Shown here piece after piece: positions 1 to 6,748 of a stretch of 39,010 nt of DNA. Source of the stretch: CAZFLY01 sp964519995 (GTDB lineage: Bacteria > Planctomycetota > Phycisphaerae > Sedimentisphaerales > Anaerobacaceae); the NCBI GenBank assembly GCA_964519995.1, contig CAZFLY010000025.1, forward strand, positions 1 to 39,010. Reading direction: 5' to 3'. The position numbers and the translations under genes were made by a program. Under the pieces are notes generated by a model. It was not told where the DNA came from and made no database searches. It saw nothing but the letters and a program-made list of their open reading frames with translations. Position 1 is the first letter of the stretch. Every line of letters starts with the position of its first letter.

Positions 1-19
1 GGCTAAATATAAGGACGGA

Positions 20-41
20 CCCTGCCATAGTGATGGCAGGG
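20..41. repeat. Perfect inverted repeat (9-bp stem)
   Basis: CCCTGCCAT and ATGGCAGGG are separated by AGTG, giving a perfect 9-bp stem with a 4-nt loop. It is followed by GGCTAAA, the same word that precedes the palindromic elements at 72 and 644, so it probably belongs to the same mosaic of intergenic elements. It has no T-run, so it is not a classical terminator. Confidence 0.6.
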
Positions 42-71
42 CTAAACAATATCCCTCCGGCACAGGTCCGG

Positions 72-110
72 GGGCTAAATATGGATTCCGTGTCAAGCAC
101 GGAATGACAT
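72..110. repeat. Palindromic intergenic element, copy 1
   Basis: The word GGGCTAAATATGG is followed by a hairpin, ATTCCGTG - TCAAG - CACGGAAT (8-bp stem, 5-nt loop), and then GACAT. Copy 2 at 644-682 has the same flanks and loop, but its stem bases differ on both sides in a compensating way. It looks like a REP-type dispersed palindrome; the mobilising enzyme is not in this window. Confidence 0.65.
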
Positions 111-123
111 GGGGGCAATCCGG

Positions 124-158
124 TTGATTATTGATGATTGATGATTGATTATTGATTA
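124..158. repeat. Heptanucleotide repeat array (TTGATKA x5)
   Basis: Five consecutive 7-bp units of TTGATTA or TTGATGA run without interruption to just before the GGGGGAA ribosome-binding site of the small gene at 174. Period 7 is exact. A related array with the same units is at 520-568. Confidence 0.8.
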
Positions 159-173
159 TTGGGGGAAATGAAT

Positions 174-431
174 ATGTCTCAGATATCGGATTTTGCAGAG
201 AAGGTTCTTAATCAGTTCAAGGATCAAATAACAGACACGTTTTTTCTGAGTATTCAGAGTGACCGGGAATTGATGCGGGAGTACCTGGACCTAATACATA
301 AGCACGGAGTCTACGGAGTTAACCCGCAAATTGGCAAGGCTATCAAGGAGCAGTTCAAATTGAAAATTTCGCTAAGCCGGCAGCATGAGCCGATCAGCAC
401 GCTGATTACGTCACACCAGATGTTTGAGTGA
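174..431 (+). CDS. Small hypothetical protein (85 aa)
   Basis: I do not recognise this 85-residue protein. It appears soluble and mostly helical, with no signal peptide or membrane segment and no cysteine. The ATG at 174 is chosen because GGGGGAA (161-167) lies 6 nt upstream; an in-frame ATG at 168 and a TTG at 159 are possible but sit on or before that site. It is flanked by repeats: a heptad array ends just before the ribosome-binding site, and a perfect hairpin begins 5 nt after the stop codon. It is the only plus-strand gene at this edge and is convergent with gspM. The good ribosome-binding site supports a real gene, but its role cannot be inferred. Confidence 0.55.
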   Translation: MSQISDFAEKVLNQFKDQITDTFFLSIQSDRELMREYLDLIHKHGVYGVNPQIGKAIKEQFKLKISLSRQHEPISTLITSHQMFE

Positions 432-435
432 TGAA

Positions 436-452
436 GGTGTGCAAAGCACACC
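436..452. repeat. Hairpin after the small gene
   Basis: GGTGTGC - AAA - GCACACC is a perfect 7-bp inverted repeat starting 5 nt after the stop codon at 431. It has no T-tract, so it may be a REP-like palindrome or an mRNA 3'-end stabiliser rather than an intrinsic terminator. Confidence 0.5.
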
Positions 453-519
453 CTACCGATTGGATAGCCGCCAACTCGACTTGCGCTCAGGGTAAGCCCG
501 CGCAGAAATGACAGAGTAA

Positions 520-568
520 ATGATTATTGATGATTGATTATTGATTAGTTCATAGTTCGGTGTTTGAT
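520..568. repeat. Heptanucleotide repeat array, mixed units
   Basis: Seven consecutive heptads: an imperfect first unit, three TTGATKA-type units, then GTTCATA, GTTCGGT and GTTTGAT. The array changes unit from TTGATTA-like to GTTCATA-like without losing the 7-bp phase. The second unit type also builds the array at 7983-8038. Apart from this array and the palindromes, the 432-793 gap holds no gene I can support. Confidence 0.65.
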
Positions 569-643
569 GATATAACAATGACCGCCGACCACGGGTGTCG
601 GGGCTAAGCAAGACCTTAAATATCACCCCCGAAGCAGGCTCCT

Positions 644-682
644 GGGCTAAATATGGCTTCCGGATCAAGTCCGGAATGACAT
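644..682. repeat. Palindromic intergenic element, copy 2
   Basis: GGGCTAAATATGG is followed by TTCCGGA - TCAAG - TCCGGAA (7-bp stem, TCAAG loop) and then TGACAT. It shares flanks and loop with copy 1 at 72-110, while the three inner stem pairs differ on both arms. Confidence 0.65.
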
Positions 683-793
683 TTCGTCCCCTCGACTTTG
701 CTCTCCGCAGGACGCCTTACGGCGGGGACAGGCGTGCGTGGGGCGTGGTTTTTTATTGCTCGGCTGATAGGCAAAGGCTACAAAGGAAAAATT

Positions 794-1294
794 TCAGTAG
801 TAGTACTTGAAATCGAGGTCCATGTCCCAACTGTCAGGCAAGCCTTTGTTCTTGGTCAGCTTGACTTTCGTACATTGTAGATTTTCCCAGCGAAGCTGGA
901 TTGTTGAGAGAAACTTGGCGAACCTTGTTATGTCAATCTCCTTCAAAACGACCTTGGCACTCTGGTTTTTTTGGCCGCTGGAAGTCATAATCATTCCGGA
1001 ACTAAGCCTATAGCTGGCCGGCGGTATTCGACACAAGGTGGCAACTCTCTCAATAGCCCTGGCATAATCAAATTCCATCTCGGTGTTATCCGCATCACTA
1101 AAGCCGAGCCGACCTGGGTCAATAGTCAGAATCTCAGTGATCAAAGTCTGGGCTTTTTCATACTTAGCTTTCTCTCGCTGCCAGTTGCGCTGAGCACGCG
1201 GCAAATACATACCCCAAACAAACAACGGCCATAATGCGACTATTAAGGGAACGAATATATAATACAAAATCGGGTTCTTATATATTTCCTTCAT
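794..1294 (-). CDS. gspM: Type II secretion protein GspM-like
   Basis: A 166-residue bitopic inner-membrane protein, the last gene of the gsp operon. A short cytoplasmic N-terminus precedes one membrane helix at about residues 9-29 (YYIFVPLIVALWPLFVWGMY). A charged helical stretch follows (about 33-60), then a small periplasmic domain of the ferredoxin-like type seen in GspM/PilO. In the known system GspM pairs with GspL on the periplasmic side and links the ATPase platform to the pseudopilus. Assignment rests mainly on position directly after gspL (16-bp gap), size and topology, because GspM sequences diverge strongly. There is no gspN after it; the operon ends here and converges with the small gene at the left edge. 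Confidence 0.75.
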   Translation of the reverse strand: MKEIYKNPILYYIFVPLIVALWPLFVWGMYLPRAQRNWQREKAKYEKAQTLITEILTIDPGRLGFSDADNTEMEFDYARAIERVATLCRIPPASYRLSSGMIMTSSGQKNQSAKVVLKEIDITRFAKFLSTIQLRWENLQCTKVKLTKNKGLPDSWDMDLDFKYYY

Positions 1295-1310
1295 AAAAAC
1301 TCTTCATCAA

Positions 1311-2765
1311 TTACTGTCGAGGCTCAATGATTATGCTGAAGTTGTCTCGTCTGTCTTTTGCGTAAAGGTTCTGCTGTAGAATTTCGAAATTAGTTTCTTT
1401 CAACGCATCGAAAAGTCTGAGCGTATTTCTACGGCTGGAAGTGTCACCGGTGATACTGATATTTCGAGCTGTAATCAAGACCGATTCTATACTCAAATCT
1501 GTCGGTTCGGCGCATTTGTTAAGGGCTTCAAGGACCAAAGTCAGCTTGGCAGGTATAGACTCCTCACCCGTGATACTCAACTGTCCACTTCTAACATCTC
1601 TGATACGCCTTAGTTCGCCGGCAAGTTTTTTCACAGGATCGGATTTAGCCGGCGGCTTGCGACTAAACATGACCTCTGAGTACTGACTTTCGAGTTTTCT
1701 GGCTAATTTGCTCCGGTCCTTGTTCTTCTGCCACAGTTTAGCCTGGGCATATGAACCAACAATAAACAGAAGGACTATAACGGAAACGCTTAAGAACCTC
1801 AGCGCCTTTTGCAGCCGAAGTCTCTTACCCTGGTACGGCATAAAATCATTGCGGAAGTTTATGGTTTTAGTCCTCTCCGAACAAGCCAAGGCTGCACCGT
1901 AAGCTATCGCAAAATCGACAGGGTCGGCGCACTCGCTTGCCTTTTGAGACTCTGCTCCTTCTGCAGACGTAATCAGGTCGATGTCACTAACCTCAACAGA
2001 TAATCTCCGGCTTAACTGTTGAAGGTCTATAGAATTCGCAGAGTCAAAAATCTTCAGGCAATTTACCGGTCCAACAGCCTCAGTCAAAGGAACGGTCACA
2101 AGCGCTTCTCGTAACAGCAGGGCCTGTCTGTCTTGCACAGGGCCAACGAGAAATGTTCGTCCGCTAAACGTCCTCTGTGATTCCGAAACGATAATGAAGT
2201 ATCCACGACGCCGAGATAACAGCACAAATAACGTTCCGCTTCGTCCAGATTCGGGCGGCGGCACTTGCTGACAAATGAATGATGACAGACAACCAATGTC
2301 CGGTTCTATCGTTACAGGGTCAATGCCGTTAGTTTGCAAAGAAAGAAGAACATCTGACAGTATCTTTCGTTGAGCTGTGAAAACTGTCAACTCCGAACCC
2401 GTCTGGTCGCTTGATTTTATTGTAAAGGCTATCACAGCATCGGTTATATCCGTAGCAAGCGCTTCCTCAGTATCAAACCTTATAGTAGCAGCAATTTTCT
2501 TCGGATCGGTGAACTCACTGTGCACATTGTGCTGCATAAACTTCGCACAATCCAAAGCCACAGCAGCTTCCGAGAATTTCAAGCCTCGTTCCGAACAGCC
2601 CCGAGCAATCAGACTCGCCAAAGCCTGCTGCTTTTGATCGGTTTGCTCCTGGACAGTGACTTTGAAACAGGCTAACAGTTGTTTGTCTCGGCCCCTAGGA
2701 CCAACACAAACCACAGTAGCTTCATCTTCGCTCAAATAGATTCCTAAACGGTTATTAGATTCCAC
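1311..2765 (-). CDS. gspL: Type II secretion protein GspL-like (actin-fold platform protein)
   Basis: A 484-residue bitopic protein. The N-terminal ~310 residues begin with LGIYLSEDEATVVCV, matching the start of an actin/PilM-like cytoplasmic fold. A single membrane helix follows at about 322-343 (FLSVSVIVLLFIVGSYA). A coiled segment and a periplasmic PilN-like domain run to the C-terminus. GspL normally recruits the GspE ATPase through the cytoplasmic domain and GspM through the periplasmic one. It follows gspK after 29 bp and precedes gspM by 16 bp, consistent with one transcript. The fused PilM-TM-PilN layout separates it from the split pilM and pilN genes of the second cluster at 27753-29458. 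Confidence 0.85.
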   Translation of the reverse strand: MESNNRLGIYLSEDEATVVCVGPRGRDKQLLACFKVTVQEQTDQKQQALASLIARGCSERGLKFSEAAVALDCAKFMQHNVHSEFTDPKKIAATIRFDTEEALATDITDAVIAFTIKSSDQTGSELTVFTAQRKILSDVLLSLQTNGIDPVTIEPDIGCLSSFICQQVPPPESGRSGTLFVLLSRRRGYFIIVSESQRTFSGRTFLVGPVQDRQALLLREALVTVPLTEAVGPVNCLKIFDSANSIDLQQLSRRLSVEVSDIDLITSAEGAESQKASECADPVDFAIAYGAALACSERTKTINFRNDFMPYQGKRLRLQKALRFLSVSVIVLLFIVGSYAQAKLWQKNKDRSKLARKLESQYSEVMFSRKPPAKSDPVKKLAGELRRIRDVRSGQLSITGEESIPAKLTLVLEALNKCAEPTDLSIESVLITARNISITGDTSSRRNTLRLFDALKETNFEILQQNLYAKDRRDNFSIIIEPRQ

Positions 2766-2794
2766 TTCAAGCAGACTCCCGAAAAGCCGAATCG

Positions 2795-4105
2795 TTAATT
2801 GGAAACCACAGCGATCGGCCTCATTCTCTCACCACTTTTCGTAACAGCCGCAATAGCTGATGCCTTGGCTAAACCACTGACCGCTGTTATCCTGACTGTG
2901 AAAAAGCCGCTGGTGGTGGTGATATAGCTCTTACATTTGTCAATCGAATCAGAATAAGCAAACAGGGATTTTTTCAGGTCTTCTAAATTCTTAAGCGGCC
3001 TGATCCGACGCAGTTGTATGACTTCCTCTGCAATCGCAGGGGCATCAGAGGGACCGCCGAAAGCAAGCGCTGCCTCCAAAACGTGTCGTGGCGCGGTATT
3101 TATGTTAACCTCACTGGATGCCCACATTCCCAGGTATTTTAGGGGCGAGCCTTCTCTGCTCTCGCTAACCATTGCAGGTTTGGCAAGCATTTCCGTATCA
3201 AGCAACGAACTCTGAAAGAGTTTTATAAAATCAACATTCTGTCTGGCTATCTGGTCAGAGGCAGATATAGTTTTTCTACGCCTGCGCGTCCGCGACGTAC
3301 GCCTTCTACTTCTTGTCGCTGTTTGCGATTTGACCGGCTCTGTCACTGTTTTAGTCATCGACTTAAATTCAACTTTGAATGGCTTTATTTCACCTATTTC
3401 AATTAACTGTTGTCTCAGTGACTCTATTTGGCTGTGTTCCATTGCCATCCATTCACAAAAAGTTTCAAAGCTCGCAGCCGTTTCGCGCCATACCTTCTCA
3501 TCGTCCAATAAGACCCAGCCGATAGGATATTTTGCATTTTCGTCTTCGATTTCGATCCTCACCGTAGCAATGCCAACTTCAAATTCAACCGGCTCGGTAA
3601 CAAGCGGCCATGGAGGGCCGTACGGTCCGCGTACGAAACCAATTAAATTATCGTTATCCTTTAACTTGTTAGAGGCGATATCATCGACGCTGTCGATGTC
3701 ATTAATATCACCGATACCATTACTATCACCGATACCACCGATGTCACTAAAACCCTCAACTGGAAAAACAGCACTGTTAGTAGCGTACGGAGCTAATAAA
3801 TCCTCATACTCAGCCTCGCTAAGGGCAAATACATCTGAAAAATCAGGCTCATTCGGCCGGCTAATCAACTGAGGGTTAAGCTCCTCCAACATGGCAAGCG
3901 AATATTTTAAAGCCGAGTCGCAAGCGTAGCGAGCCATAGCGTAATCTATAATATAGTTATTTCGATGACGCCGTGCGGTGACACAACTGCTTAATGTGTA
4001 GCCAAGCGCTGAGAGGACAACCAATAGCACTAAGGTTATCAACAATACAACTCCCGCCCGGTTACGTCTGGCACAAACGCTCAAATGTTGAGGAATTTTG
4101 TTCAT
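2795..4105 (-). CDS. gspK: Type II secretion minor pseudopilin GspK
   Basis: A 436-residue protein with a basic leader ending in RNRAG, followed by the hydrophobic prepilin helix VVLLITLVLLVVLSALG. It lacks Glu at position +5, a hallmark of GspK, which caps the pseudopilus tip with GspI and GspJ. Near the C-terminus, INTAPRHVLEAAL and EEVIQLRRIRPLKNLEDL match the helix-hairpin-helix (SAM-like) region of GspK. Two oddities lie between: a Gly/Ile/Asp repeat encoded by an 18-bp tandem duplication (about residues 120-140), and a very basic stretch, RSRRRTSRTRRRRK (about 261-280), unusual for a periplasmic domain. The gene starts 2 nt after the gspJ stop codon, indicating translational coupling. 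Confidence 0.9.
   Translation of the reverse strand: MNKIPQHLSVCARRNRAGVVLLITLVLLVVLSALGYTLSSCVTARRHRNNYIIDYAMARYACDSALKYSLAMLEELNPQLISRPNEPDFSDVFALSEAEYEDLLAPYATNSAVFPVEGFSDIGGIGDSNGIGDINDIDSVDDIASNKLKDNDNLIGFVRGPYGPPWPLVTEPVEFEVGIATVRIEIEDENAKYPIGWVLLDDEKVWRETAASFETFCEWMAMEHSQIESLRQQLIEIGEIKPFKVEFKSMTKTVTEPVKSQTATRSRRRTSRTRRRRKTISASDQIARQNVDFIKLFQSSLLDTEMLAKPAMVSESREGSPLKYLGMWASSEVNINTAPRHVLEAALAFGGPSDAPAIAEEVIQLRRIRPLKNLEDLKKSLFAYSDSIDKCKSYITTTSGFFTVRITAVSGLAKASAIAAVTKSGERMRPIAVVSN
3706..3741. repeat. 18-bp direct repeat inside gspK
   Basis: TATCACCGATACCA occurs at 3706-3719 and again at 3724-3737, giving two 18-bp units. On the coding strand they encode GIGD-type repeats in an Asp-rich loop. 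More degenerate units flank them on both sides. Confidence 0.75.
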
Positions 4106-4107
4106 TA

Positions 4108-4830
4108 TTAGTCTTCTACGCTCGTTTGTGGGACAATCTCAAATCTGATTTTTCTGGTTCTATCGATCGCTATAGTCCGTGTAACCTTCGCTTCATCAGG
4201 AACATCAAAAACTCCTCTTACGGTTTCAAAAGACTCAGCAAAAGATATGGTCACTACAACGCCAGAAGGCAAAGACGCACTCGACCATTTAGACAATAAC
4301 CTCTCACCCCTCGGAACCTGTATACTAAAAAAGGTAACTCCTCTGCAGATCGGCACAAACGGATAATTCTTCTCCCAGCTTTCTCTTTTTCCATCAAGCA
4401 ATTTATCCTCTAATGCTATGCCACTATGGCTTCGATATAAAACCAACCCACCAGCGACACTGTCATAATCGTAGGAGCCTTGCCAGATAATTTCTTCAAA
4501 AGTCTTTTCATCATTTCTTCTGTCACGAATACTTTTTTGAATTACCAGTCTGGCTGTTGCAAAACCGTTCTCAAATTTGTTCTCAACAGTAATCCTAACG
4601 TCCGAGCCATATGCAACTATCCGGTCAAGGTCTTCCGCAATGCGTTGCAGAACTTCAGCCTGCAGTCTGGGGCTGTGCAGCTTGTTCAAAGCAGCAGCGG
4701 CTGAATTCTCGGCCCGTTGATAAATCCCCAGCACTGCTACCAGAATCATCGCCGCTATCACCAAAGCTGAAAGCACTTCAGCCAGCGAAAAGCCCGGCTG
4801 GAACCAGGATATCTTTGTTACCTTTCTCAT
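4108..4830 (-). CDS. gspJ: Type II secretion minor pseudopilin GspJ
   Basis: A 240-residue class III prepilin. The 13-residue leader ends in QPG, and the mature protein starts FSLAEVLSALVIAAMILVAVLGIY with the conserved Glu at +5. The remainder is a periplasmic beta-rich domain of GspJ size. Minor pseudopilins I, J and K form the tip complex of the pseudopilus. Its ATG overlaps the gspI stop codon by 4 bp, and gspK begins 2 nt after its own stop, so three tip components are translationally coupled. The assignment to GspJ rather than GspH comes from operon order and length. Confidence 0.88.
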   Translation of the reverse strand: MRKVTKISWFQPGFSLAEVLSALVIAAMILVAVLGIYQRAENSAAAALNKLHSPRLQAEVLQRIAEDLDRIVAYGSDVRITVENKFENGFATARLVIQKSIRDRRNDEKTFEEIIWQGSYDYDSVAGGLVLYRSHSGIALEDKLLDGKRESWEKNYPFVPICRGVTFFSIQVPRGERLLSKWSSASLPSGVVVTISFAESFETVRGVFDVPDEAKVTRTIAIDRTRKIRFEIVPQTSVED

Positions 4831-5684
4831 TTGAATTCGATATTCTTACCGTGTCGGCTTTTCAGCAGTTCCAGGACCTCCTCGAAAGTCATTTTATCAA
4901 GCTCTTCGTATGTCAGACCTGTAACCGGGTCGATGTTTCCTGTCTGTTTCTGAGCTTCATTTGTTCTTTGGCCATCCGACTCAGTCGGACCTTTCGTCCG
5001 CTCTGACAACTCAGTTACGGACTGGACCTGCAGGCCTTTTTCCTCATCACTTGGATTGCCATTGCTGCGCATATAAAGATCGAGGTTAGCCTTGATAAAA
5101 GAGCCATCTTCAGTTGTGAGCATTTCATTATCGAGCCACTGTTCGATAGTCTCGACGTCAACACCAGCATAGTCAGCAACTTCTTCGATGGTTTCGATGA
5201 TCTGGTCAGCCAACTGTGCTCCTTCCTGCTCCATAATTTGAAGCAACTGCTGCTTTGTTACATCGGCTAACCAGTGCGTCAACTCAACTGTCTGGGTTTG
5301 GCCTTGGGAGTTATTATATTCAGCCGAGCACACAGCTCTGACCCACATTCGGTTGGTTATCGGCTCGTAAAATGTCTCAACAACACTCTGCCATTTTATT
5401 TCGGGATATTTATCACTGTTACCATAATCGACAGTCTCCGTAACAGAATCTGAGGCAAGAAGCTTCTCCATATTTTCGCGAGCTACTTCAAAAGCCCTCA
5501 TACGCAGTGCCGAATCTGCTGCCGAGGTAACGCAGCGATTAATAACAACAAACACACCTGAGCTTAGCAGCGCCAATATGACCAAAGCCGCTACGACCTC
5601 CACAAGGGTAAACGCTTCGGCTGTCGTATTGCATTTCGAGCGTTGTTTATTGCACAATATATTTGCTTTTTTAGAATGGCACAT
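4827..5684 (-). CDS. gspI: Type II secretion minor pseudopilin GspI, long form
   Basis: The prepilin helix is FTLVEVVAALVILALLSSGVFVV with Glu at +5. The residue before the cleavage site is Ala (TAEA/F) rather than the usual Gly. Start chosen at the ATG at 5684, which overlaps the gspH stop by 14 bp; an ATG at 5717 in the same frame would give 296 residues and a longer leader. At 285 residues it is much longer than a typical GspI (about 120-130). The extra C-terminal half is acidic and Glu/Thr-rich, with possible amphipathic helices (ITYEELDKM-like segments near the end) and no cysteines. The pilin part is secure; the tail's role is unknown. Confidence 0.82.
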   Translation of the reverse strand: MCHSKKANILCNKQRSKCNTTAEAFTLVEVVAALVILALLSSGVFVVINRCVTSAADSALRMRAFEVARENMEKLLASDSVTETVDYGNSDKYPEIKWQSVVETFYEPITNRMWVRAVCSAEYNNSQGQTQTVELTHWLADVTKQQLLQIMEQEGAQLADQIIETIEEVADYAGVDVETIEQWLDNEMLTTEDGSFIKANLDLYMRSNGNPSDEEKGLQVQSVTELSERTKGPTESDGQRTNEAQKQTGNIDPVTGLTYEELDKMTFEEVLELLKSRHGKNIEFK

Positions 5685-6285
5685 CTTCTTTTGCCTTTGG
5701 CACAAGTAGAGACACATCGCCCTGCTTTAGCTCAACGATTCGGTTGAGTCGATTGATAACTATCGAATACGACTGTTGAGTCTCATCAAGTAAGACAATC
5801 TTGCCGCCATACTGCCAGCCTGAACGTCCGACACGGAACTTTGCCCTACCTTCGTTCGTATATTCACCATCATCAAACTCAACATAAGCTATCCAGCAAT
5901 TGTCGCCGAGACTGTTTTCAGAAATAATCTCTTCTTCCAGAACTTCTGATAAGTCGGGTGAAATTATCTGGCGAAGCAAGTAGCCTTGCTCCGTCAAGTC
6001 AACAATAACCTCATATCTTCTACCGCTCTGGGCTGCTGCCACACCAGCCATCTGCATAGTCGAAACGAAATCCTGAACCTGAGCCTTAAACGTGCTTTTT
6101 CTGAGCAATCCGAAAAGATGTAGCTGTGTCCAGAACACAAAAAGTGCCATTATCGAGAGCACCACTATCAACTCAGTAAGCGTAAAGCCATTTTTCGTAT
6201 TGCGTATTGCGTATTGGGCATTACTTAAACCAGGCTGCACACGCACGACGTAATACGCATCACGCGTGACGATATTAGAATGCAT
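5671..6285 (-). CDS. gspH: Type II secretion minor pseudopilin GspH
   Basis: The mature helix FTLTELIVVLSIMALFVFW follows Gly, giving a standard prepilin peptidase site with Glu at +5. A beta-rich domain follows, of the GspH/FimT type. The open frame extends upstream, but the sensible start is the ATG at 6285, which overlaps the gspG stop by 11 bp and gives 204 residues. This leaves an unusually long 32-residue leader, encoded by two heptanucleotide arrays (6195-6222 and 6248-6275), so the leader seems to have been assembled from repeat DNA. GTG codons further down could give a shorter leader. GspH binds the side of the tip complex in known systems. Confidence 0.82.
   Translation of the reverse strand: MHSNIVTRDAYYVVRVQPGLSNAQYAIRNTKNGFTLTELIVVLSIMALFVFWTQLHLFGLLRKSTFKAQVQDFVSTMQMAGVAAAQSGRRYEVIVDLTEQGYLLRQIISPDLSEVLEEEIISENSLGDNCWIAYVEFDDGEYTNEGRAKFRVGRSGWQYGGKIVLLDETQQSYSIVINRLNRIVELKQGDVSLLVPKAKEDVPF
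6195..6222. repeat. Heptad array inside the gspH leader
   Basis: Four 7-bp units in a row, TCGTATT, GCGTATT, GCGTATT and GGGCATT, end just before the codons for the prepilin cleavage site of gspH. They encode the AQYAIRNTK part of the leader. Confidence 0.7.
6248..6275. repeat. Heptad array at the gspG-gspH junction
   Basis: Units ACGTAAT, ACGCATC, ACGCGTG and ACGATAT run up to the last base of the gspG stop codon. They encode the first part of the gspH leader. Confidence 0.6.
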
Positions 6286-6718
6286 CAGTACTAAGCAGGT
6301 CGGCATCGTAGTCTTCACCGCCTTCTTCACCATCTGCGCCGAAGCTTTTAATGCAAAACGGCTTGCCACTCTCCGGATACAGCTCATAAACAAAATCATT
6401 CCCCCAGCCGTCTTTCGGCAACTCAGTTGTTTCAAGATATCCGCCGGGCTGGTAATTGACGACGTCGTCGGGCTGCTCAATAAGCACAATAAGTCCTTCA
6501 TCCTCTGCAGGAAATCGGGCAGTGTCCATCTTGAATTGATTGACAGTGTTGTGTAGAAGTCTAAGGTTAGCCTTTGTAGTGGTAACTCGAGCTTTGTCTG
6601 TCTGGCCCACAAAATTGCGAACCACAACAGCGGCCAATAAGCCAAGAATGATAAGCACAGCCATCAGTTCCACCATCGTAAAAGCATTTCTGACTTTTTT
6701 TGTTCTATTTGCCTTCAT
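6275..6718 (-). CDS. gspG: Type II secretion major pseudopilin GspG
   Basis: A 147-residue major pseudopilin. The leader MKANRTKKVRNA is followed by FTMVELMAVLIILGLLAAVVV, with Glu at +5 and Ala instead of Gly at -1. The globular part has the GspG landmarks LPKDGWGNDFVYE and a C-terminal loop, GADGEEGGEDYDADL, whose acidic residues match the calcium-binding site required for GspG stability. Polymerised GspG forms the piston-like pseudopilus driven by GspE and GspF. A GGGAG ribosome-binding site lies upstream of the ATG. It sits between gspF and gspH as in the standard operon. Confidence 0.95.
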   Translation of the reverse strand: MKANRTKKVRNAFTMVELMAVLIILGLLAAVVVRNFVGQTDKARVTTTKANLRLLHNTVNQFKMDTARFPAEDEGLIVLIEQPDDVVNYQPGGYLETTELPKDGWGNDFVYELYPESGKPFCIKSFGADGEEGGEDYDADLLSTDAF

Positions 6719-6748
6719 AATTCAATCGTACTCCCAAAAAACAAGTGC

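Noticed and set aside
436..452. Intrinsic terminator after the small gene
   Set aside because: The hairpin is strong but no T-tract follows; described as a hairpin/REP-like repeat instead.
124..568. CRISPR array
   Set aside because: Units are 7 bp, contiguous and without unique spacers, and no cas gene is present.
3330..3872. 180-codon plus-strand frame inside gspK
   Set aside because: Fully antisense to a well-supported GspK; Ser/Leu/Pro-rich shadow composition.
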